From Paralvinella palmiformis (Eukaryota > Annelida > Polychaeta > Terebellida > Alvinellidae): a DNA stretch of 64,000 bases. Made by a program: the position numbers and the translations under genes. Below, one piece after another: positions 55,407-64,000 of the stretch (positions are counted from its first letter, which is position 1; each line of letters starts with the position of its first letter). The notes under the pieces are model-generated. The model searched no databases. It saw nothing but the letters and a program-made list of their open reading frames with translations, and was not told where the DNA came from. The DNA lies in contig JAODUP010000106.1 in assembly GCA_025642065.1 (NCBI GenBank), positions 81,001-145,000 of the forward strand, given 5' to 3'.

Positions 55407-56850
55407 CATTCCAATACATTTCGAACCGACTACCACACCTGGCGTGTACTCGCTCCCTAGTTCCACAATTATAACACAACCTGGGTCGAAGCCAAAAACA
55501 GATCGTGTTTTAAACGATTCTGACCGAGAAAAAAACATCCATTTTTTATGTGTCAGACTTCGTGAGGGATCACGTTTGTTGATAACATCTCTCATGTTAG
55601 ATTATTTGTTCTTATTTTTAAAATCATACAATCTCCGTTTAATTTATGGAACGAACGAAACATAGGCAATCTTTACATTAGACTGTCATCTAGCCCTGGA
55701 GGTATGGCGATCGCCGCGAGCACGCCCGCGCGCGCACACACACGGAGGGAGAGTGAGAACTCTGGGAGAACAGGTTCTTGGATCGGGTCCCCGGTGTTAA
55801 TTGCGTTAATATGGTGTACGTGTTTATAGTGACGGGTTAAATTTATTATACCCGTTTTGTCGTTTTAATGTCTGTTTATTCGGCTCCGTCAAAGTTCCAT
55901 TAGATTCACAACAACATCACCATTAACGGCAAAAAACAACGACAAAATGTCCGTGCCCATCCATTTATATATATGTAACATGAAGCAGTGTAGCTCGTAA
56001 TTAAATGACCTGTTGCCTGATTTATGCAAAAACTTCGCCGATAAAATGATCAGATTTCGAACAGCTACTTATCAGTTACAAAATTGTGCGTGTGTGCTTG
56101 TGTGCGTATGTGTGTGTGTGTATATGGTTATGTATGTGTATCCAAATGTGCGTTTATGTGTGTGCGTATGTGTGCGTGTCTGCGTGTATGAATGTGTATG
56201 TTTGTGTGTATGTGCGAGTGTGTGTATGTGTTCGCGTGTCTATGTGGGTGTATTTGTGTTTTCAAACACGTGCCCTTGCGTGTTTATAGTCAATCAGCCT
56301 AGAAATAGACCTACTTACCTAAAGAACATTAACTTCGACTTATTATGGCGAAATAAAGAATTCCTCAGTCAACTTAAACAACAGAGATTAGGGAGAGCCA
56401 CTTGTACCATCCGCGCAACAAACAACTGATTAATCATTCCGGCGCGTAATTAACCGGCTAATTAGTAATAATAATTATAGTGCTACAGAAAATGTACCTA
56501 GAATAAGGCGGAAGACGCCACCTTGCCATTGTTGTACAGTCAGACTTCGCTAAGCCGATATCCGTATAATACGACATCGCTGTCGCATTAAACGATATGC
56601 AGATAATTAACTAAGTATTAGCCTAGTGGGGGGGGGGGCATGTTCTATGCCCCAAATGGTGGCGTGATTAGCCACAGGCGTAGAAACCTGTGGACAAGGG
56701 AGGTACACGATTGTGCGGATATAGGAAGAAAAAAGTGCTGTATATAATAATAGTATGTATATTGATTTATTATATATGATTAGTAATCAATATTTAATCT
56801 TTTTTTTAAATTGGCCACATACTTCTAAAATCTAGCTTTACATATCGGTC

Positions 56851-56894
<44 letters not shown>

Positions 56895-57257
56895 GATCAC
56901 AGAAATATATACACACATATATCTGATATATACACGCACATACTAGACATTAGGGAACACCCTCAAACGCATACGCACAGACATATATTCACGTACGTGC
57001 ACAGACAGGTAGCATATAGACAGACAGACAGACAGGCAGACAGAGTGACAGACGAGCGATATATACAAACGCCGAACTGATGGTGTACTTTCTGACCTCA
57101 CAATCCACATAGCTTTAACATACTGATTATTTCACAATGAGAGATATTAGCCTGTCTGTGAACTGATTAAATTACAATAAACACACTCCTCCGTGTACTG
57201 AGATCAGCTAATAGGAATATAGATATCATTGCTAATGAATATATAATTATACGTGAC

Positions 57258-57299
<42 letters not shown>

Positions 57300-57305
57300 T
57301 GGTAA

Positions 57306-57340
<35 letters not shown>

Positions 57341-57350
57341 CATACCGAAT

Positions 57351-57393
<43 letters not shown>

Positions 57394-57401
57394 TTCCCAA
57401 T

Positions 57402-57444
<43 letters not shown>

Positions 57445-57456
57445 TTCCCAATATCG

Positions 57457-57516
<60 letters not shown>

Positions 57517-58377
57517 ACAATACCATAAAATTCTGTTTATAAACCCTTAGATATAATATCAGAATAACAACAAATGGAAGAAATACAAAAGTCCAATAAG
57601 ATAATAACAATATTAGATGATCATCTAGTCATGTCATCGATACTTTGGGGGCTTCTTTGACCTTCAATATTATCTATACACGTCCCAATAAAACATTCAT
57701 TTAACGACCATTATCTATCCTTCTTATATATTGGTCGATTGAGTGCTCAGTCTCGTATAATATGGGAATTAAATCTCGCTTAGAATCTACGCCCCTTCCA
57801 GCCAGAGACGTTATACTCCCCCCCCCTCCCCCGCACCACCCCCACCGACAGAAAACCTCCCCTGTAAGAAAAATTATTGAGCCGAGCCGGTGATTGGGAC
57901 AAGTTCAGCTATTATCGCCTTATTTCCCACCCCGCAGGAAGTAGTTCATTAATTATAAGTGACCCTTCTGAGTGGGCCGTTGACTAGTTACTATAGTTAT
58001 TACCGATCAGCGAAATATTTGTCGCAGAACCGAACCGGAAACTCTTCGGAAACGATCGATGATTCGTATATGGCCCGTCGGGAGTACTGTCTTGCGCAAC
58101 TCCCCCCGCCTCCCCGTCCCCGTCCCCAAGGAACACCGAGTGGGCCGAGACCGAGAAGGATACCATCACGAAAGATCGAGAAGACACACAGAGATAGATG
58201 TCGGAAGACGATCGAGATGTATATGGGAGAGAGAGACGAGCGAACCCCCACTAGAGAGAGAGAGAAGAGAAAACATCCACAGAGAGAGAAAGAGAGAGAG
58301 AGAGAGAGAACCACACAACCACGAGAGAGAGAAGAGAGACAGAGAAGAGAGAGAGAGAGAGAGAGAAGAGAGAGAGA

Positions 58378-58412
<35 letters not shown>

Positions 58413-58917
58413 ACACACACACACACACACACATACACAGAGAGATACACACAAAGAGACATACAGAGAGACAGAGAGAGAGAGACCCACACACACACAC
58501 ACACACATAGAAAGAGAGAGAGAGATACACATACACACAGACACAGAGAGAACTGTTTCACGGTTAGATGCTTATCAACAGCGTATATGACACGATGTGT
58601 GGACGCCACACGCTGAGGGCGACTTGTTTGTGGCGTACTTGTTTTTATTCGTTGGGGGGGGGGATCAGGGGGATCCCTACTTAAGACTCTAACAAACAGT
58701 CAGTAGACTTCGCTTCATCAATATGCCTTTCTGCGGCGAGAATCGAACCTACTCGATCGGCAATGCTATGGTAGAGTCCACGAACTCATACCACAGGAGG
58801 TTAGTTCATGACAGTATATTGGTCGTGATATCGTGAAACAGGAAGGTTTTGTTTTATGCGTCGTATTTTGAACAATTATTTCCTTTTCGTGTTTAAGTTG
58901 CCGCCTCATAGCGGACC

Positions 58918-58955
<38 letters not shown>

Positions 58956-59864
58956 GCGATTGCCATATTGAATCCTTATGTTATAACTCAACTATATAAG
59001 TAGTCGCCGTATATGTGATAATACAGCTTACGTCTTATGTCTTCACGTTTCATAATGTGTTTAAGTTGCTTGAATATCGGAAGATTAAAACACAACGTAA
59101 GATCTGATGCACACATTAATATGATGATATTAGACGTGTTTAAACGTATCCCTATGTCACTCTAATATTTGGACCACCATATTTCGTATTTAAGACCATG
59201 TCATGTAAACAGTTAAATCGTGAAAGTTAGAGTATGGGCTTCAATTGCTGCTGTATGGTACTGTATAAGCTTAAGCCGCATTCGATTATGGTTCTTGTTC
59301 AATTTCATATTGTGTGCTATATACAGTCGTTATTATCTAATGGTTGATGCTGAAGGTGTTGTCAGTATATGTCATCATTCAGATGGTTTGTTTTTATATT
59401 CTACGAGGCTATCACTGTTATACCTAGGATATCATCTTTTTCGTCATATGCACCTTGAATATGATCCCATTATGTTTTGCCTACGATGGGCCATCTCATG
59501 ATCTGTTAAGTTTTAAGATGCTATACTATCGTATTCGACGATTAAATCCGTTATCATCATCATCATCATCATATTTCACCTTTAAAATTGTCATCACCGT
59601 GTTTCACAAGTTAGATGTCATGACAATATTCCTCCTTAGACATCCGACCATAGTTAATTATCAAAGTGTCATCAACGATGTTTACCTTTTGGGGAAGCCA
59701 CTACATTTATTTACTAATACACGGTCATGACATTTGACCTTTGAGTAGCGGTCGTCAAATTTCACCTTCAACCATATCACCATCATCATCATCATCATCA
59801 TCAACACCAGCGACCTTTAAACAAGACAGCCACTTTTAATCTATCTGATGTCTTCTCTTTACAG
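54362..59864. other. no confident gene; microsatellites
   Basis: AT/GT tracts at 55108-55155, AT/CT/GT at 55288-55402, GT-rich at 56086-56270, AT at 56853-56890, GT plus AT/ATCGAT compound at 57260-57511, GA/AC compound at 58200-58550, a G-run at 58656-58664, a minus-strand tRNA-like head near 58720-58800, AT at 58919-58951 and ATC repeats at 59550-59571 and 59780-59802. The 59220-59730 stretch is open but not protein-like. Confidence 0.6.
57300..57511 (+). repeat. AT tract with repeated ATTCCCAATATCGAT units
   Basis: Three (AT)n blocks are separated by near-identical TCATTCCCAATATCGA units (the first is TCATACCGAATATCGA), giving a period of about 51 bases. Confidence 0.85.
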
Positions 59865-60413
59865 TAAAAAGGCAAACCGGTGAAAGCGGAATTATGACGA
59901 TGTCGCCCTGATTCCAAATTCCGACGACAGGATACAGATTGCTAAACGCCACCGGAACAATGGCCGATCCCGAATGGCGGTCGTTCTGCGACGTCATCCG
60001 GACAGGCGACCTCGACCTGATCACCGACGTGCTCGACTCGGAGTCGATCGATCTGGACGGCGGTGACCGGGAATCGAACTGGGAGACTCCCCTGATGCTG
60101 CTCTGCCATTCCGACCTCGACGAGGAGGACGCCGCCGCCATCTTGGAACTGATGCTGCTGAAGATCCCGGACGTAAACAGGCAGGATGGCGACGGCCGAA
60201 CGGTGTTGTGTCACGCCTGTATGACGGGATTGACCTATTTTATACAGAGACTGGCCCAGGTCAGCCAGTGTGACCCCAACATGGCCGACAATTACGGTAA
60301 TACGGCGGTGATGTTCGGGGTCTATTACGGCGAGGAAGAGGTCGTGCGCGTTTTGTTGGAGGCCTTCTCCGGCAGGGGGCGAAACGTCGACGTCACGCGA
60401 CGGAACGACGAAG
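59865..60413 (+). other. ankyrin-repeat gene, first visible exon (5' UTR plus coding)
   Basis: The exon begins after the acceptor tcttctctttacag and ends before gtatgt. The first 95 bases are untranslated, and the ATG at 59960 has a strong context (ACAATGG). An upstream exon must exist if the acceptor is used. The exon is GC-rich compared with the flanks. Confidence 0.8.
59894..59911 (+). promoter_or_regulatory. five-codon uORF
   Basis: ATGACGATGTCGCCCTGA lies in the 5' UTR 49 bases before the main ATG and in a different frame context. It holds two in-frame ATGs and could damp translation. This is seen directly; any effect is inferred. Confidence 0.5.
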
Positions 60414-61847
60414 GTATGTAGTTCGATGTGAGTGAGTGAGTGAGTGAGTGAGTGAGTTTTCTTGTTTAGCCTTAGTGCTAGACATAGGACAACTGTTGAG
60501 CTTGATGATGATGGTGATGATCATGATGATGATCATAATAATAATATTAATAGTAATAATAATAATAATAATAATAATTGCCCCCTAAGACGAGCTTAAT
60601 TTTTCACACGTCACGTGTTTCTTCCATCAGGATTCAGCGCCATTATTATAGCTGAGCAGAACGGCTTCACTGAGATCGTCGACTTGTTGAGCCGATTTAC
60701 GTCGAAACTCGTCGAGAACGAAGACGTCGACGTCGACGGGCAGAAAGTGCGCAGATTGAATCTCGAACGGAACGAAGTAATCACGTCATCCGTCGGCGGG
60801 TCGCACGTGGGCAGCAAGACGAACGACTTCCGGCGCAGGAAGTTCAAGCCGGCCGCTGCCGCTCAGAATCTGGCGCCGCTGGTCGTACAGAACCGATTCC
60901 AGTCGTCTAAGTCTGCCGACTACAAGCAGAAGTCCTCGCATCCGGGCGATGAGAGGAGACAAGCCGCCATCAGGCAGACGTCCTACTCGGCCGGAATATC
61001 CGACCAGTATCACGTGATCTGTGACGTGTCGGAAAAGCTGCTCTACCAGACGGAACAATTTGACGAGCAGTACTTGGCCGAGGACGAGCGTTCGGATAGC
61101 ACGACTTCCGGCGAGAGCGGCGATCGATCCTTACGGGAGACGTCCCTAGAAAGGTCAACTGCCGATCAGGATCGGGAGCGCAGGATTATTCTCCAGGACG
61201 AAGGATTCGACGAGCGACCGACGATCGTAAACGGCCGCCGGAAACCATCCATATCGCTGCCGGATCTCCGGAACAAGCGCACGCCGCCGGGCAGCAATTA
61301 TTCCGATTCCGGATACGACACGCGCTCCGGACGGACGACGATGATGCGCGAGGAGCTGTCGCTTCCCGAGATCCCCGAGCCGGACTCGTCGAGCAACGAG
61401 GATGACTACACGCCCCGGACGCGCCGCGACAGCCTCTCGCTTCCGGATCTGCGCGGACTGCGGCGTTGTTTGGTCGGTTCGCCGTCGGCCATGCGGCGCG
61501 GATCCCCCCGGTTGAACGGCAAAGAGATCGCCAAGGCTGCTTTGGTGGATATCCGGAAGAACGAGGTGATCCGGGACGCCGACTCGCTGCCGGCCAACGG
61601 TTCCGACGACGACTTCGAGACTGTCGCCCTGAACACGGCCCGGAAGTCGGACGACGTCGGATTTCTGACGCTGCCTAACGTCGCCGAGACCAAGCCATTG
61701 ATAGCTGACGCCAAAAACGTGCCCTCGTCGCAGCGCTACAAAGCTTGGGGCACCCCACGACCGAACAACACCCCGCGGGCCCCGACCATCACGGAACTGA
61801 ACAAAAAAATGGCCACCCGACACAAGATGCTCACGGATCGGGCCTGA
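59960..61847 (+). CDS. ankyrin-repeat protein with disordered Ser/Arg-rich tail, 556 aa
   Basis: The coding exons are 59960-60413 and 60631-61847; the split codon G|GA gives Gly152. Residues about 10-175 form roughly five ankyrin units, visible as ETPLMLLC, DVNRQDGDGRTVLCHAC, DPNMADNYGNTAVMFG and GFSAIIIAEQNGFTEIVDLL. The rest is hydrophilic and probably disordered, with acidic and basic patches and many Ser. A short motif repeats: SISLPDLR (358-365), LSLPEI (394-399), SLSLPDLR (419-426) and LTLPNV (497-502). The C-terminus is TITELNKKMATRHKMLTDRA. No membrane segment or signal peptide is seen, so it is likely intracellular. The layout, short N-terminal ankyrins followed by a long Ser-rich tail, recalls ANKRD34 or ANKRD33 proteins, but I cannot assign it. 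The upstream frame also reads from a TTG at 59939; the ATG is preferred. Confidence 0.85.
60414..60630 (+). other. intron of the ankyrin-repeat gene
   Basis: This 217-base intron has donor gtatgt and acceptor cttccatcag. It contains (GAGT)n at 60427-60457 and ATG/AAT repeats at 60505-60580. Confidence 0.85.
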
Positions 61848-63045
61848 CTCGGCAGGCGTCACTTCCGGTCGGGAAGTCCTAGTCCGTGCCCCCGGGGCTA
61901 TCCCTGTCTCCGGAAGACTGTACACTTTTTTGGCCAAAGGATAACGTTTACGAGTCAGAAATAGGAGTATACGGGCTCTACATATCAGCATCACATGATG
62001 TCGGTCACTGATGAGCTGATAACGATGGATCAATGGCGAATCGATTTTACCCTCTGATCTGACATCCGCCGATCACGAATTCGGTGAAGCGTGTCTGGAG
62101 TGCGGTCAGTGATCAAGCGAGGGTGGAATGACCTGACCAGGTCATGAGGACGTAGAAAAGGAATTAAATCAGTGTGTGTATGTGTGTGTGCGTGCGTGCC
62201 TGCGTGCGTGTGTGCGTGTGTATGTGCGTGTGTCATTGCGCTAACTTTGTGTGAAAACGAGGTCTCTGCGATCACGTGATTGCCATCAGTCACGTGCACC
62301 GATCAGCGAAAATGAGATATCCTCTCCAAAAATACCCGACAAAACTTCCAACCGATATCGTCTGCTCTGCGAACGACTTTGATTGCTTCGGCGATAATTA
62401 ATTGCAAAATTATCACAAAGCTACGCGCCGAGTGACTGTCACGGATCACCGGACGTCGTCCATAAAGTCTAGAATCGCCGATTCGTTGATTCCAGACTGT
62501 CTGGATACCATTCGGAATTGCACTCGGGTCGCTTAGCGACGTTTTAGAGGACGTGTTTCTCGGATCGTGGCTAGACCGTGTCTGGTCAGTGATAAATCAG
62601 GCCATAAAAAGCACGCACGCACGCACGCATGCACGCACGCGCGATGTGCTGCGGACGCTTCGTTTTGTCTACGTCACTAGCTCAGTAATTCAGTCTTAAT
62701 TAACGTCTGGTGGCTGGACCACGCTTTGTCCTTCTATTGTCCTCATTGTTGTCGTTGTCCTTCCGGTTGTTATTGCTGTTTTTATTGTTGTTATTGTTGT
62801 TGTTGTTTTTGTTGTATTTACTCAAGTTCAGCTATTATCGCCTCTCAGTATTATATTATCCAGTCCTGGAGTGTAGGACTTTCAGTGATAGAGGTCAATT
62901 TGTTGACCTTTCTCCGGTGGCTGTCGTATAAGTGGTCCGTTGTTATGGCTACTTCCTTGGAAAACGTCCTTCACTCGTCCTCGTGTGAAGGGTGATCCAG
63001 ATTCTGGACCGTATTTTGGCCTAATCATGGCAAATCCAGATATGT

Positions 63046-63095
<50 letters not shown>

Positions 63096-63869
63096 GTCGT
63101 GTGTGTGCGCGCGCGTGCGTGTTCGTGTGTATGTGTGTGTTCTCTATATATTAGAATGCCTGACCTTGTATGTACGTGTTGAATCTTTAAGAATGCTAAT
63201 GACAATTCGTTTAATTAGGTCATGTCAGCTAACACGTGATGTGTGTACTTGTCAGCTGACAATATTTTTAGTATTCTCTCATCCTGCATACATCTTTACT
63301 AATAGTGTACATCCTGCATATGGTGCAATAAAATACACAATACTTGATCCAGATTTATAATTAATTTATATGCGTGTGTGTGTCGCGAATAATAGAAATT
63401 TGAAGTGGTTCATTTCTCGAGATACTACTTCTCGGTTAAGGTATTTCAACAATTACATTGTTTCATCCATCAGTGACGTAACACTAAAGCCGCAAAGCAT
63501 ATACCAGAAACACCTAGCTATGTCACACCCATCATTCTGATATATAACACACACAAAACAAATGCTATATTTGCTGTAATGGCTTATAGTTCAAAACCTT
63601 TAATTGCACAAATCGTTGACGGAAACACAAACCTGTCAACCGACTATTACAAATGAAGCGACATTTGTAAAAATCAACGCATTAATTCAATATTATAATT
63701 ATAATGATCAAATTAGCATAATAACATATACATTATGAAGGTTTTAGCAAATCGTTTACGTCTAGCAGCCAATATTTCTGGACTAAATTGGGAATAATCA
63801 ACACAACTAGTGTTATATAAAGCAACTAGACCAGGTTTGAACACCGTTATTTAGGGTGTTTAGAACTGG
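61848..63869. other. 3' flank of the ankyrin-repeat gene; microsatellites
   Basis: Candidate poly(A) signals on the plus strand are ATTAAA at 62163-62168 and AATAAA at 63327-63332. A GT/GC-rich tract is at 62172-62235, CGCA repeats at 62613-62642, TTG/TTA repeats at 62768-62815, AC and GA at 63046-63093. The 3' end of the transcript cannot be fixed. Confidence 0.5.
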
Positions 63870-63969
63870 TAATGATCTGTAAACATCACGCTAGTAATGA
63901 TCTGTAAACATCACGCTAGTAATGATCTGTAAATATCACACTAGTAATGATCTGTAAACATCACGCTAG
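63870..63969 (+). repeat. 25-bp tandem repeat, four units
   Basis: Units begin TAATGATCTGTAAACATCAC and end GCTAG (third unit ACTAG with one further change). A partial unit follows at the window edge. Confidence 0.95.
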
Positions 63970-64000
63970 TAATGACGTGTGATGGATTGGACTGGATTTG

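Noticed and set aside
54916..55479. 187-codon minus-strand ORF
   Set aside because: Most of it is AC, AT and GA repeat; the rest has no protein-like signal.
57959..58616. ORFs of 130-185 codons rich in Arg/Glu or Ser/Leu
   Set aside because: They run through a GA/AC compound repeat; the short unique part gives no recognisable protein.
61155..62033. 292-codon minus-strand ORF
   Set aside because: It is the antisense shadow of the GC-rich coding exon of the ankyrin-repeat gene.

Overview
The window is animal nuclear DNA, most likely from a marine mollusc; a gastropod or limpet-like animal is my best inference. The reasons are intron-containing genes with GT/AG junctions, an ortholog of corticotropin-releasing-hormone-binding protein (CRHBP), L2/CR1-type non-LTR retrotransposon ends, tRNA-headed SINEs with target-site duplications, MULE-type DNA transposon remnants, and a very high density of microsatellites. 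Coding exons are GC-richer than the AT-rich surroundings. The species cannot be fixed from sequence alone.

Gene 1 (minus strand, about 1.2-19.5 kb) is CRHBP. Six exons are placed with matching splice sites and phases: the signal-peptide exon at 19335-19451, then 11554-11605, 6685-6842, 5852-6062, 4090-4265, and the terminal exon at 1224-1375. The spacing of the first six cysteines (21, 23, 37, 42, 22) equals my recollection of the vertebrate protein. The exon between the last two is uncertain (candidate 3482-3605). Two cysteines that form one disulfide in vertebrates are replaced here by Ile and His. The introns carry SINE copies, one L2 copy and microsatellites.

The 20-59.8 kb stretch has no confirmed gene. 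It holds GA-, AC-, AT-, GAGT- and GATA-type microsatellites, many minisatellites, three tRNA-derived SINE families (called SINE-A, -B and -C here), a MULE transposase fragment at 31.4-31.7 kb, a related foldback element at 40.27-40.60 kb, a paired-TIR element with a SINE-B inserted in its right arm (30.47-32.35 kb), and a decayed coding remnant of unknown family at 41.8-42.6 kb. A CpG-rich block near 50.0-50.65 kb with a CCAAT box, a palindromic CRE and a YY1-like ATG context is a candidate promoter.

Gene 2 (plus strand, 59865-61847) encodes a 556-residue ankyrin-repeat protein in two coding exons. It has about five N-terminal ankyrin units and a long disordered tail with four copies of a short Leu-Ser-Leu-Pro-acidic-Leu type motif. 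Its 5' untranslated exon contains a five-codon uORF. It is not assigned to a named family.

The two genes are divergently oriented and about 40 kb apart; nothing in the sequence links their functions. The remaining sequence is 3' flank with microsatellites and a 25-bp tandem array at the right edge.
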